Part shown: positions 17,070 through 25,706 of the stretch, one piece after another
Numbering within the stretch: the stretch's first letter is position 1
Layout: each line of letters opens with the position of its first letter
Origin: Halopseudomonas xinjiangensis
GTDB lineage: Bacteria; Pseudomonadota; Gammaproteobacteria; Pseudomonadales; Pseudomonadaceae
Direction: 5' to 3'
Length of the DNA: 64,000 nucleotides
NCBI GenBank assembly: GCA_011050525.1
Contig: DRFO01000039.1
Location: 27,642 to 91,641 of the forward strand
The notes under the pieces: generated by a model
Told to the model about the DNA's origin: nothing
What the model saw: only the letters and a program-made list of their open reading frames with translations
Databases searched by the model: none
Translations under genes and position numbers: made by a program

Positions 17070-18089
17070 ATGCACAACTGCATTCTGGTAACCGGCGGCG
17101 CCGGCTACATAGGCACCCACACCTGCACCAAGCTGCTTGAAGCAGGTTATGCGGTGATTGTGCTGGATAACTTCAGCAATAGCTCACCTGTTGCGCTACG
17201 TCGGGTAGAAGAACTAACCGGCCGGCCCGTCACGCTGGTTGAAGGCGATATTAACGATCCAGTGCTGTTGGACAAAGTATTCGCTGCGCATGCTATTGAC
17301 GCTGTGATTCACTTTGCTGGGTTAAAGGCGGTGGGTGAATCCGTAACGCAGCCCCTGCGCTACTACCAGAACAACGTAGCGGGTACGCTGGTGCTGTGCG
17401 AGGCGATGCAACGTGCGGGTGTGAAGAATATCGTATTCAGCTCATCCGCTACCGTTTATGGTGATCCTGCAAGCGTGCCGATCCGTGAGGATTTCCCGAC
17501 CAGCGCAACCAACCCCTATGGCCGCTCGAAGCTGATGGTCGAGGAACTGCTAGGTGACCTGTATTCATCGGATCACAGCTGGAACATCGCATTGCTGCGC
17601 TATTTCAACCCGGTGGGCGCTCACCCCAGCGGGCGGATCGGTGAAGATCCTGCTGATATCCCTAATAACCTGATGCCTTATATCGCTCAAGTAGCTGTGG
17701 GTCGTCGTGACAAGCTCAGCGTCTATGGCGATGACTACCCTACCCACGATGGCACCGGTGTACGCGACTATATACATGTGATGGATCTGGCTGACGGGCA
17801 CGTCAAGGCCCTGGAATGGCTGGGTCGTCAGCAGGGAATCAAAGCGTTCAATTTGGGGACCGGTATTGGCTACTCGGTGTTGGATATGCTTAATGCCTTT
17901 GAAAAAGCCTGCGGCACGGCCCTGCCATACGCTGTTGTGCCCCGCCGCCCTGGCGATGTTGCATGCTGCTATGCAGACCCGGCCATCGCCGCCCAGGAAC
18001 TGGATTGGAAGGCTACGCTAGGGATTGAGGCGATGTGTGCGGACAGCTGGCGTTGGCAGTCTCAGAACCCACGTGGATTCCGAGAATAG
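17070..18089 (+). CDS. galE: UDP-glucose 4-epimerase GalE
   Basis: A 339-residue extended SDR that interconverts UDP-glucose and UDP-galactose. It begins HNCILVTGGAGYIGTHTCTK with the GxxGxxG NAD loop, has FAGLKAVGESVTQPL near residue 85, the FSSSATVYGDP serine region near 123-133, and the NPYGRSK (YxxxK) catalytic motif near residue 149. RYFNPVGAHPSG and PTHDGTGVRDYIHV further identify GalE. AAGG lies about 8 nt before ATG. It may supply galactose for LPS although it is separated from the O-antigen cluster by 4 kb. Confidence 0.95.
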   Translation: MHNCILVTGGAGYIGTHTCTKLLEAGYAVIVLDNFSNSSPVALRRVEELTGRPVTLVEGDINDPVLLDKVFAAHAIDAVIHFAGLKAVGESVTQPLRYYQNNVAGTLVLCEAMQRAGVKNIVFSSSATVYGDPASVPIREDFPTSATNPYGRSKLMVEELLGDLYSSDHSWNIALLRYFNPVGAHPSGRIGEDPADIPNNLMPYIAQVAVGRRDKLSVYGDDYPTHDGTGVRDYIHVMDLADGHVKALEWLGRQQGIKAFNLGTGIGYSVLDMLNAFEKACGTALPYAVVPRRPGDVACCYADPAIAAQELDWKATLGIEAMCADSWRWQSQNPRGFRE

Positions 18090-18099
18090 TTGATGGCGA

Positions 18100-18537
18100 C
18101 TAGAGAGTTAAAAATACGGAGTACGTGGCGCATAAAACACCAGCTGGGAATGCGGCCAACACAAACGCCGTAGAGTAATCAGACATCAATTGGGAGAATA
18201 TTTTGCTGATGGCAAAGGAGCACCCAGCCACTGCCAGAAGCGGAACCCACCACGAAAAAGCGAAAAATCCCCAGAAAAATAGCGCAACGACAATGACCGG
18301 GGCAATGAACGCCCCGATGAAGTTATAAGCAAATTCGGCGATGGTATCTCTCGGAGGACGTCTGGTTACGCAATTGGATTTAACGTAAGCCTCGCTTGAG
18401 AGAACCAGAAAAGACACTGCCGCAAAATAGGTAATCATTACCATCCCTGTATTTGATCCGATTAAGCTTGAAACTCCCTCAAAAGCTAGCAGAAAGACGT
18501 CCTCCCGCATAGCGCTTTGATATCGCTTTATCCACAC
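18100..18537 (-). CDS. Unrecognised small membrane protein
   Basis: No family was recognised. The 145-residue frame has three or four hydrophobic segments (residues ~28-48, ~72-95, ~95-112 and ~120-142) separated by a basic, cysteine-containing loop (SNCVTRRPPRDT). It starts with GTG at 18537, within a few bases of a repeat array; ATG at 18510, nine codons in, is an alternative. It ends 10 bp from galE in convergent orientation. The coherent hydrophobic pattern argues for a real gene, but no ribosome site is convincing. Confidence 0.5.
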   Translation of the reverse strand: MWIKRYQSAMREDVFLLAFEGVSSLIGSNTGMVMITYFAAVSFLVLSSEAYVKSNCVTRRPPRDTIAEFAYNFIGAFIAPVIVVALFFWGFFAFSWWVPLLAVAGCSFAISKIFSQLMSDYSTAFVLAAFPAGVLCATYSVFLTL

Positions 18538-18548
18538 CGCCCTGCCCC

Positions 18549-19045
18549 GTCATCCCCGCAAAGGCGGGAATCTATTGGTTCAGGAGCGAGCCTGACCAGG
18601 GCAAAAAAGCTGGATCCCCGCCTTCGCGGGGATGACGTTGAGAGTGCGTTATCTTTGGAGTATGCCTGAGCAACACTCCACGACACCATTTCCCGTCATT
18701 CCGTCATTCCGTCATTCCCGCGAAAACGGGAGCCTATGGGGCCTTGGAACGACACTCCACGACCCCACTTCCGTCATTCCCGCGAAGGCGGGAGCCTATG
18801 GGGCCTTGGAACGATACTCCACGACCCCACTTCCGTCATTCCCGCGAAAACGGGAGCTTATGGGGCCTTGGAACGATACTCCACGACCCCACTTCCGTCA
18901 TTCCCGCGAAAACGGGAGCTTATGGGGCCTTGGAACGACACTCCACGACCCACTTCCGTCATTCCCGCGAAGGCGGGAATCTATTGGTTCAGGAGCGAGC
19001 CTGACCACGGTATAAAACTGGATCCCCGCCTTCGCGGGGATGACG
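18549..19045. repeat. dRS3-like repeat array with a 62-bp tandem repeat
   Basis: The array fills most of the 18538-19187 gap. A composite of two opposed palindromic arms (left arm GTCATCCCCGCAAAGGCGGG, right arm GGATCCCCGCCTTCGCGGGG) spans about 18549-18637 and recurs nearly unchanged at about 18958-19045, sharing the internal ATTGGTTCAGGAGCG. Between the two lies a tandem repeat whose units begin at 18711, 18773, 18835, 18897 and 18958 (62, 62, 62 and 61 bp), each holding GTCATTCCCGCGAA plus GGGGCCTTGGAACGA. Open frames across it are repeat-derived and are not called as genes. Confidence 0.93.
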
Positions 19046-19125
19046 TTTGGGAGAGGCATTGCCTTCCCCCGGTCAGAGCGACATCGCCTTCTTTCAACTG
19101 GTCAGATTTGCCGGCTTTGCCGGAA

Positions 19126-19156
19126 ACAAAAAAAGGGACATCCGAAGATGTCCCTT
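19126..19156 (-). terminator. Rho-independent terminator of the first DUF1302-DUF1329 operon
   Basis: A perfect 10-bp stem AAGGGACATC/GATGTCCCTT (19133-19142 with 19147-19156) closes a 4-nt loop. On the minus strand it is followed by seven T. It lies about 32 bp beyond the DUF1329 stop codon. Confidence 0.92.
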
Positions 19157-19187
19157 AAAACCCAAACGACTAGAGCAACACTAAATC

Positions 19188-20561
19188 TTAGCGAATACCC
19201 GACGACCGAAGAGCGGCTGGGGTGAACTGGTTATAGCTCGGTTCGAAATCGAACTGGGGTGCAGACTCTTCTTCTGAATACATACCCAGTGCGATGTAAC
19301 GACCGGCCAGCAGGTCATACAAGGTTTCGATTGTATAGCCAGGAATCTTGTTGCGATAGTTGAAGGCGATATGACCTTCACCTACGCGCCACAAGGTACC
19401 GCGGCCATCGTAATGATCGCTCAGGTTGATCATCCAGGAATCCTCGTCCATGAAGAAATTACGCTGTGCGTAAATATGGCGCTGACCCTGTTTGACGTTA
19501 CCCTGCACTTCCCACACCCGGTGCAACTCGAAACGAGTGTGCTCGGGGTTGATGTGGCCAGCTTTCAGTACATCTTCGTACATCATGTCTGGCTGAGCCA
19601 TCTTGTAGCTGTTGTACGGTACGTAGACTTCCTTCTTGCCAACCAGCTTCCAGTCATAACGGTCAGGTGCGCCGTTGTACATGGCGAAGTTGTCAGAAGT
19701 ACGCATACCGTCGGAGGCAGTACCTGGACCGTCATAGGCTACCTGCGGAGCACGACGCACACGACGCTGACCGGCGTTGTAAACCCACGCCATGCGTGGC
19801 TCTTTCAACTGATCCAGGGTGTCGTGTACCAGCAGTACGTTACCGGCCAAACGAGATGGCGCATTCACGCGCTGCTTGAAGAACAGCAGCGTGTTAGGAA
19901 TGGTTGACTCGTCAACATCATCCATCAACTGCGGATAACCTACTTCCTCTTCGAGCTTGATGAGGGTGTAGGAACCGTTGGTCTGAGGCATCGCCTGCAT
20001 GTACCAGCGCTTGGCGTTTATACGGTAGCGCGTCAAGTGGTTCCAGACCACTTCCCCACCCGTCTTGGGAATCGGGAAGGCAAATGTGCCGTGCGAGAAG
20101 TTGTCGATACCGTCGCCGCCGTTAACCAGCTTAGCCTCGCCAGCAGTGCGCTTGACTTGCTCGTAAACGGACTCAGGGTAGCCAACGGTCCGCTTGGTCG
20201 GATAGACCGGCATTTGGAACGTCTCAGGATAACGCTCGAACATGGCGACCTGACCAGGGGTCAGATTTTCCCGGTGTTCCTGATAGTTCTGAGCCGTAAT
20301 CACGAACTCAGGCTGATCAGCAGTCATGGGGTTTTCGCTGAAGTTTCTTTCCAGCTCCGCACCCGCATCAACCGGAAGGCCACCAGTCCACTCGGGAATA
20401 GTGCCTGCCGCGTTACCGGCTTTCTCGGCGCCAATTGGCGTCAAGGTATTACCTAGCTGATCAATCTCAGCCTGCGTCAGTGTCTGAGCCATTACGCTCG
20501 AAGCGAGAAGACTCAACGCCAGACCACCGGCACCTAACAGAGTTTTTTGCATACGCATCAT
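19188..20561 (-). CDS. DUF1329 outer-envelope protein, copy A
   Basis: A 457-residue DUF1329 protein, a periplasmic or outer-membrane-associated family with a LolA/LolB-like lipid-binding fold. An N-terminal signal peptide (residues ~1-25, ending SSVMAQ) is clear. The body has PIGAEKAGNAAGTIPEWTGG near residue 42 and PSRLAGNVLLVHDTLDQL near residue 231, then YNAGQRRVRRAPQVAYDGPG, all conserved with copy B at 24312-25682. GGAG lies 9 nt before the first of two adjacent ATGs. It follows the DUF1302 gene by 25 bp and ends at a strong terminator, so the pair is one operon. The family is usually linked to handling of hydrophobic compounds; no substrate can be named. Confidence 0.92.
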   Translation of the reverse strand: MMRMQKTLLGAGGLALSLLASSVMAQTLTQAEIDQLGNTLTPIGAEKAGNAAGTIPEWTGGLPVDAGAELERNFSENPMTADQPEFVITAQNYQEHRENLTPGQVAMFERYPETFQMPVYPTKRTVGYPESVYEQVKRTAGEAKLVNGGDGIDNFSHGTFAFPIPKTGGEVVWNHLTRYRINAKRWYMQAMPQTNGSYTLIKLEEEVGYPQLMDDVDESTIPNTLLFFKQRVNAPSRLAGNVLLVHDTLDQLKEPRMAWVYNAGQRRVRRAPQVAYDGPGTASDGMRTSDNFAMYNGAPDRYDWKLVGKKEVYVPYNSYKMAQPDMMYEDVLKAGHINPEHTRFELHRVWEVQGNVKQGQRHIYAQRNFFMDEDSWMINLSDHYDGRGTLWRVGEGHIAFNYRNKIPGYTIETLYDLLAGRYIALGMYSEEESAPQFDFEPSYNQFTPAALRSSGIR

Positions 20562-20586
20562 TATTTTTTTCTCCAGTTTGCCGGGT

Positions 20587-22395
20587 TTAGAACGTTACGC
20601 TGACGCTAGCAGAAGCGAAGTCACGATCAACTGCGGTGTTGTACTTGCCGTCGAAGAAGTTCGTGTAGCTAATATTGGCGCTGTAGCGGTTGGCATAGTC
20701 GGCGTTCAGACCAACGCTGACAGACTTGGCATCCTCGGTGAAGTTAGGACCATAACCTTCAACGTCATGAGTCCAGGCTAAGCTTGGTGACAGGTTGATG
20801 CCGGCGAATACGTTGCTGTAATCAAGGGAAGCACGAACGCGGTAGCCCCAGGAGTTGCTCGTATAGAAACCGTCGGTCTCGCACCAGCTGTCGCTAAAAT
20901 CAGAGCCGACAGTAGTTTGTGAGGAACAGGTACCATTCTCGAATGGGCTCTGACCAAACAGTGAATCACGACCATACTTGGTTTCGCCTGGGTCATCACT
21001 AATGCCGCTGATGTGGTTGTAGCCTACTTCACCAACAATCGCCATGCGGCTTGCGCCCATGATGCGGTCGATAAAGTGGATGGCCGTCATCTGAGCCTGG
21101 TAAAACTCTTTACGCTCATAACCAGGAATGTACGAACCAGGAGCCAGACCGGCGATGCCGCGATGCGTGTTATCTTGACCGGCAAGACCGTTAACCAGAG
21201 CGGTACGGCTCATGTCACCAGTATTGATCTGCATCGGCATGTTAGGTCTGTAACTGACTTCACCGCCAAGCGAAACGCCGGCAATGTTGGTCTGGACGCT
21301 AACGCCGTACAAGCGGATGTCTTCGGGATATTCGAAGAAATAACCAGCAGGACCTGTATCACCTTCGTAGCCTGTAACATTTCCTGCCGCCCCACCAGTG
21401 AGGAGACCATTACCCGAAATGTTCGAATAAATAGGAGTACGGCTATGGTAGTTCATCGCGTAAACGCCAAACTCAGAATCATTCAGAGCAGGCACGAAAT
21501 AGCGGAAAGCCACCCCGAATTGACCACTGTCGCTAGCTTCCTCGTCTTTCTGGGCGCGAACAATATAACGTCCCTCAACAGATTCGCCCTGAGGAACGTC
21601 AGGACCGGCAACGATCAGACGATCATTACAGCCTTCAGCAAGTGTATCGGAACCGAAGAAAGTACCGCAGTTATCAAGAACGGTAGGTGCCCATTTCAGC
21701 TGGTAAAACGCTTCCATGCTGAGGTTTTGGGTCAGGCCCTGGGAGAGATACAGCATCTCAACCGGCAGCAGACCTTCCTTGAGCTCGGCACCAGGGCGGC
21801 GCAGGGCGGCAACGTCAATTGGATTGATTGAGTTGATTGAGTTTTGAATAAAGGTACTTTCACCCCAGCTAACGACCTGGCGACCCAAGCGAACGTTGCC
21901 GGGATTATTGCCGATCGAATAGTTGTGGTAAACGAAGGCGTCTAACAGAGCAACACCGGAACCCTGGATAAGCGGGTCGCGGCTGGAATCATCGATATCA
22001 TAGAAACGCTGGCTGCCGTCTTTGGTTTCAAAGTCGTACCAGTATTTGCCACGGAAAAACGCACCGGAGTTGTTGTAGCTCAGCTCCAGGTCATGAACGC
22101 CGCGAAAGATCTTGGAAAAGACATCGCCCTTGTCGTAGTTCAGACGACCGTCGTCGGAGGTACGAGCAAGAGCCTGACCGCCTTGGTCTTCGCCGTCACG
22201 AAAGGTGTCAACGTGAATGAAACGCTCATCTGCATCGGTGGTTGAGGCGCTGATGCCAAGCGAAAGCTGGGAATCGAACTGGCCGCGGAGGTCACCAAAG
22301 TTGAAGGTTACTGCGTTAGCTGAACCGGAAAAGCTGGCCAGACCGATCGCCAGGGGCAATGCGGCAAGAGACCAAGCATGCATTTTTTTTGTCAT
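20587..22395 (-). CDS. DUF1302 outer-membrane protein, copy A
   Basis: A 602-residue protein with a signal peptide (MTKKMHAWSLAALPLAIGLA, cleaved after about residue 28, SANA). The mature part is rich in alternating beta-strand patterns and ends ASVSVTF, with a terminal Phe as in outer-membrane barrels. Sequence blocks shared with copy B include RGKYWYDFETKDGSQRFYDI, GNNPGNVRLGRQVVSWGEST and PVEMLYLSQGLT. GGAG lies 7 nt before the ATG. It is first in the operon with DUF1329, divergent from an AraC-type regulator. Probably a channel or lipid-transfer partner of DUF1329; function is not established. Confidence 0.92.
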   Translation of the reverse strand: MTKKMHAWSLAALPLAIGLASFSGSANAVTFNFGDLRGQFDSQLSLGISASTTDADERFIHVDTFRDGEDQGGQALARTSDDGRLNYDKGDVFSKIFRGVHDLELSYNNSGAFFRGKYWYDFETKDGSQRFYDIDDSSRDPLIQGSGVALLDAFVYHNYSIGNNPGNVRLGRQVVSWGESTFIQNSINSINPIDVAALRRPGAELKEGLLPVEMLYLSQGLTQNLSMEAFYQLKWAPTVLDNCGTFFGSDTLAEGCNDRLIVAGPDVPQGESVEGRYIVRAQKDEEASDSGQFGVAFRYFVPALNDSEFGVYAMNYHSRTPIYSNISGNGLLTGGAAGNVTGYEGDTGPAGYFFEYPEDIRLYGVSVQTNIAGVSLGGEVSYRPNMPMQINTGDMSRTALVNGLAGQDNTHRGIAGLAPGSYIPGYERKEFYQAQMTAIHFIDRIMGASRMAIVGEVGYNHISGISDDPGETKYGRDSLFGQSPFENGTCSSQTTVGSDFSDSWCETDGFYTSNSWGYRVRASLDYSNVFAGINLSPSLAWTHDVEGYGPNFTEDAKSVSVGLNADYANRYSANISYTNFFDGKYNTAVDRDFASASVSVTF

Positions 22396-22522
22396 TGTGC
22401 TGCTCCGTTAGGTTGAATCATGGACGCAGGGCTTGGGGTGGGCCTTTGCGTCGGGGTTAAGTCTGTCACGGCTTTGGAAAATGATTTGTCTGATTAGGAC
22501 GGATTTATTGCCCCAGGTGGAC

Positions 22523-22537
22523 ATTCATTCGCTGAAT
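22523..22537. promoter_or_regulatory. Candidate operator ATTCA-N5-TGAAT, copy A
   Basis: An inverted repeat ATTCA-TTCGC-TGAAT lies in the divergent region 22396-22664. Its distance to the DUF1302 start codon (128 bp) is exactly that of the equivalent motif in copy B at 27724-27738, while surrounding bases have diverged. It is a plausible binding site for the neighbouring AraC-type protein. The stretch also has TTGCCCCAG (22508-22516), seen again at 27687-27695 but at another distance. Confidence 0.55.
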
Positions 22538-22664
22538 GCCAGCAATCTACTGGCGCAATAATCTGTTGCATTGTTTTGCATAATCAACCCTGATGAATTA
22601 TGTTTGCTGTAAAGCAAGGCACATTGCTACTCCAAGAACAAAAATAAAACCCAGAGGACATGGC

Positions 22665-23723
22665 ATGAACCAGATCCTTCATCCTTTGCCCTGTCAGCGG
22701 CTTCAGGAACGCGCTTTCTGGGCACAGGGAATTGCCCAGGCGCTGGAAAAAATCGGAAAATCAGTGAAAGACCTGCCAGCCGATCTTCGCCACCATTGTG
22801 TTTCCACCGATCTTAGCCTTGCCCAGATCAGCCAGACTGAAATGAACCGTCTGTGGGATGCCGCTTCCAAGCTCGCGTCTGACGACTGCTTTGGACTGGC
22901 CATGGGGCATTCCTATTGCTCGAATACACTCAAGGTACTTGGACTCGCAGCCGTTTCCAGCGAGACAGTTGGGGCCGCGCTGCAACGTGTGTTGCGCTAT
23001 ATGCCGGTATTCAGCACTCAGGTGCAGCTGTATTCGGTGGAAGATGAACAATACGTGACAGTCTATTTCGAGCCCCGTGGCACGCCTCATCCTTTTCAGA
23101 TGGAAGCGGTGGTGGCCCAGTGCAGCAAGATTTGGGAAGCGCTCGAAAATGGACAGACACCGTTGGTGCTTGAAACGCGCCTGATCGGAGAGCACGAAAA
23201 AACGCGCGAGACCTGCGAATCCATACTGCCAGGCCGCGTCAGGCTCGGGGTAAAGCGCATCGCCGTGCGAATGAACCGTCAGTTGATGAAAAATCCCCTG
23301 CCCAGCGCCGATGCCTTCCTGAGAAAGCGCCTGGATGCATCGCTGGAGGACATGCTCGGAGACCTGCCCAATGTTGAATTCGCCGAGCAGGTAAAACAAC
23401 GCATACGCGCGCTGGTATCCGAGCGGGAAGTATCGGAAGAACTCGTTGCGACCCCCTTCAACATGAGCCCCAGGCATTTACGGCGCAAACTCAGCGAAAC
23501 GCACACTACCTATGAGAAGTTGCTGGACGAGGTGCGGATGGAACTGGCCATGCGGCTGATTCAGGAAGGCCGCCTGAATCTGGGACGGATTGCATTTGAA
23601 CTGGGGTTTCTCGACCCCAGCAGCTTTACCCGCGCGTTTCGCCGCTGGACCGGCATGAGCCCGACCGCGTTCAAAGACAAAGCCAGCGGCAAATCCTCCC
23701 CGGCGCTTGCCGTAGCGACCTGA
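22665..23723 (+). CDS. AraC-family transcriptional regulator, copy A
   Basis: A 352-residue regulator with an N-terminal ligand-binding domain of the arabinose-binding-like type used by OruR-like proteins (residues ~15-215, including TVGAALQRVLRYMPVFSTQV) and a C-terminal double helix-turn-helix (residues ~245-340) with PFNMSPRHLRRKLSETHTTY and LGFLDPSSFTRAFRRWTGMS. The start at 22665 has AGAGGA 6 nt upstream; the frame is open 24 codons earlier without a ribosome site. It is divergent from the DUF1302-DUF1329 operon and presumably activates it in response to a hydrophobic effector. It is a paralogue of the regulator at 28042-29070. Confidence 0.93.
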   Translation: MNQILHPLPCQRLQERAFWAQGIAQALEKIGKSVKDLPADLRHHCVSTDLSLAQISQTEMNRLWDAASKLASDDCFGLAMGHSYCSNTLKVLGLAAVSSETVGAALQRVLRYMPVFSTQVQLYSVEDEQYVTVYFEPRGTPHPFQMEAVVAQCSKIWEALENGQTPLVLETRLIGEHEKTRETCESILPGRVRLGVKRIAVRMNRQLMKNPLPSADAFLRKRLDASLEDMLGDLPNVEFAEQVKQRIRALVSEREVSEELVATPFNMSPRHLRRKLSETHTTYEKLLDEVRMELAMRLIQEGRLNLGRIAFELGFLDPSSFTRAFRRWTGMSPTAFKDKASGKSSPALAVAT

Positions 23724-23785
23724 AGGCCAGCTTCTACACCGGACGTCTCAGAGAACGTCAGGCCTGGGGTTTTGTCGGGAATTCT

Positions 23786-24245
23786 CCTGGGAGGGTCGAG
23801 CACCAGCTTGATCGGCGGATTCGACGGAACACTTTGGCTGCCTGATAACTTTTCATCGAGCTGGTGCTCGACGGTCCCAGGGGCCAGGGCCAGGCTTTTG
23901 AGTTTCCTGGGAGGGTCGAGCACCAGCTCGATCGGCGGATTCGATCGGAACACTTTGGCTCTCTGATAACTTTTCATCGAGCTGGTGCTCGACGGTCCCA
24001 GGGGCCAGGGCCAGGCTTCTGAGTTTCCTGGGAGGGTCGAGCACCAGCTCGATCAGCGGATTCGACGGAACACTTTGGCTGCCTGATAACTTTTCATCGA
24101 GCTGGTGCTCGACGGTCCCAGGGGCCAGGGCCAGGCTTCTGAGCTTCCTGGGAGGGTCGAGCACCAGCTCGATCAGCAGATTCGATCGGAACACTTTGGC
24201 TCTCTAATAATTCTTTCATCGAGCTGGTGCTCGACGGTCCCAGGG
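23786..24245. repeat. Four-copy tandem array of a ~120-bp hairpin element
   Basis: Units start at 23786, 23906, 24027 and 24147. Each opens with CCTGGGAGGGTCGAGCACCA and closes with the inverse TGGTGCTCGACGGTCCCAGG, so a unit can fold into one long hairpin with a loop region of about 45 bp containing GGAACACTTTGGCT. Units differ by point changes and single indels (Gs and Cs at CGGCGG/CAGCGG, presence or absence of ATC). The array separates the two DUF1302/DUF1329/AraC modules and covers most of 23724-24311. The related pair at 43.7 kb has diverged spacer sequence. Confidence 0.93.
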
Positions 24246-24256
24246 GAATTCCACGC

Positions 24257-24286
24257 ATAAAAAAAGGGGAGATCGAGGCTCCCCTT
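24257..24286 (-). terminator. Rho-independent terminator of the second DUF1302-DUF1329 operon
   Basis: Stem AAGGGGAG/CTCCCCTT (24264-24271 with 24279-24286) with a 7-nt loop. Read on the minus strand it is followed by a run of seven T. It lies 26 bp beyond the DUF1329 copy B stop, the same arrangement as in copy A. Confidence 0.9.
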
Positions 24287-24311
24287 CCTTATATAGCTGT
24301 ACGCGCTTCGT

Positions 24312-25682
24312 TTAACGAACGCCGGAAGCCCGCAGGGCCGCCGGAGTGAACTCGTTATACGATGGGCTGGTACCGAACTGAGGAGCGGAATCCTCTTCGT
24401 TGTACATACCCAGGGCGATGTAACGACCCGCCAGCAAGTCATACAGGGTCTCGGCAGCATAACCCGGCAACTGCTCGTGATAAGCGTGAACGATGTGGCC
24501 TTCACCTACGCGCCACAGCGTGCCACGGGCATCGTAATGGTCAGCCAGGTTGATCAGCCAGGAATCCTCGTCCATAAAGAAGTTACGCTGCGCGTAAATA
24601 TGGCGCTGACCCTGTTTGACGTTACCCTGCACTTCCCACACCCGGTGCAACTCGAAACGAGTGTGCTCGGGGTTGATGTGGCCCGCCTGCAGAATATCTT
24701 CGTACTTGAGGTCAGGATCGATCAACTTATAACTATTATAAGGAACGTAAATTTCCTTCTTGCCGATCAGTTTCCAGTCGTAACGGTCAGGTGCGCCGTT
24801 ATACATGGAGAAGTTGTCGGACGTACGCATGCCGTCGGAGGCAGTACCTGGGCCGTCATAGGCGACCTGAGGAGCACGACGCACACGACGCTGACCGGCA
24901 TTATAAACCCACGCCATGCGTGGCTCTTTCAGCTGATCCAGGGTGTCGTGCACCAGCAGTACGTTACCTGCCAGACGTGAAGGAGCGTTTACGCGCTGCT
25001 TGAAATACAGCAGCGTATTGGCCGCTTCTTCCAGATCCACGTCGGGCATGTACTGCGGATAGGCAGCCTCTTCCTCGAACTCGATCAACGTGTAGGAACC
25101 ATTGGTCTGCGGCATAGCCTGGACGTAGGAACGCTTGATGTTCCTGCGATAGCGCGTGTTGTGGTTCCACACCACCTCGCCACCGACCTTGGGAACAGGA
25201 AACGCGAACGAGCCATGGGAGAAATTCTCGATGCCGTCGCCACCGTTTACCAAGGTCGCCTGGCCAGCTGTGCGCTTGACCTGGTCGTAGACTTCTTGCG
25301 GGAAGGCTACGGTGCGCTTGGTCGGGTAGACCGGCATGTTGAAGGTCTCGGGATAACGCTCGAACAGCGCAATCTGACCGGGAGTAAGATGCTCTTTGTG
25401 CTCCTGATAGTTCTGCGCAGTGATGACAAACTCGGGCTGCTGCACGTCCATCGGGTTTTCCCGGAAGCCGCGCTCCAGCTCGGCACCCGCCTCGGGGCTC
25501 AAACCACCAGTCCACTCGGGAATGGTACCTGCCGCGTTACCCGCCTTTTCTGCACCGATCGGGGTCAGCTCGTTACCCAGCTTGTTGATTTCTTCCTGCG
25601 TCAGATTCTGGGCCAGGACGCTGGTTGCCAGTAGACTGAGTGCCAGACCACCAGCACCTATAAGAGTTGTTGCTATACGCAT
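24312..25682 (-). CDS. DUF1329 outer-envelope protein, copy B
   Basis: A 456-residue paralogue of the protein at 19188-20561, collinear almost throughout. It has a signal peptide ending SVLAQ (residues ~1-25), PIGAEKAGNAAGTIPEWTGG near residue 41, then the same LVHDTLDQLKEPRMAWVYNA and QGQRHIYAQRNFFMDEDSW blocks. Differences concentrate in residues ~50-75 and ~195-225 and at the very C-terminus. It lies 24 bp after the DUF1302 copy B gene and ends at a terminator. The high conservation suggests both copies remain functional, possibly for different hydrophobic ligands. Confidence 0.92.
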   Translation of the reverse strand: MRIATTLIGAGGLALSLLATSVLAQNLTQEEINKLGNELTPIGAEKAGNAAGTIPEWTGGLSPEAGAELERGFRENPMDVQQPEFVITAQNYQEHKEHLTPGQIALFERYPETFNMPVYPTKRTVAFPQEVYDQVKRTAGQATLVNGGDGIENFSHGSFAFPVPKVGGEVVWNHNTRYRRNIKRSYVQAMPQTNGSYTLIEFEEEAAYPQYMPDVDLEEAANTLLYFKQRVNAPSRLAGNVLLVHDTLDQLKEPRMAWVYNAGQRRVRRAPQVAYDGPGTASDGMRTSDNFSMYNGAPDRYDWKLIGKKEIYVPYNSYKLIDPDLKYEDILQAGHINPEHTRFELHRVWEVQGNVKQGQRHIYAQRNFFMDEDSWLINLADHYDARGTLWRVGEGHIVHAYHEQLPGYAAETLYDLLAGRYIALGMYNEEDSAPQFGTSPSYNEFTPAALRASGVR

Positions 25683-25706
25683 ATTATTATCTCTCTCTGA
25701 TTAGGC

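Noticed and set aside
18711..19045. Possible CRISPR array
   Set aside because: The repeats are palindromic and the intervening sequence is itself repeated, unlike unique spacers; no cas genes are present.
18632..19158. Open frames of 86-140 residues in the 18.6-19.1 kb gap
   Set aside because: They are translations of the dRS3-like array (repeated RHSREN and MGPWNDTP-type units), without ribosome sites.
23561..24194. 113- and 138-residue minus-strand frames
   Set aside because: They translate the hairpin repeat array (EHQLDEKLSGSQ units) and run antisense into the AraC gene.
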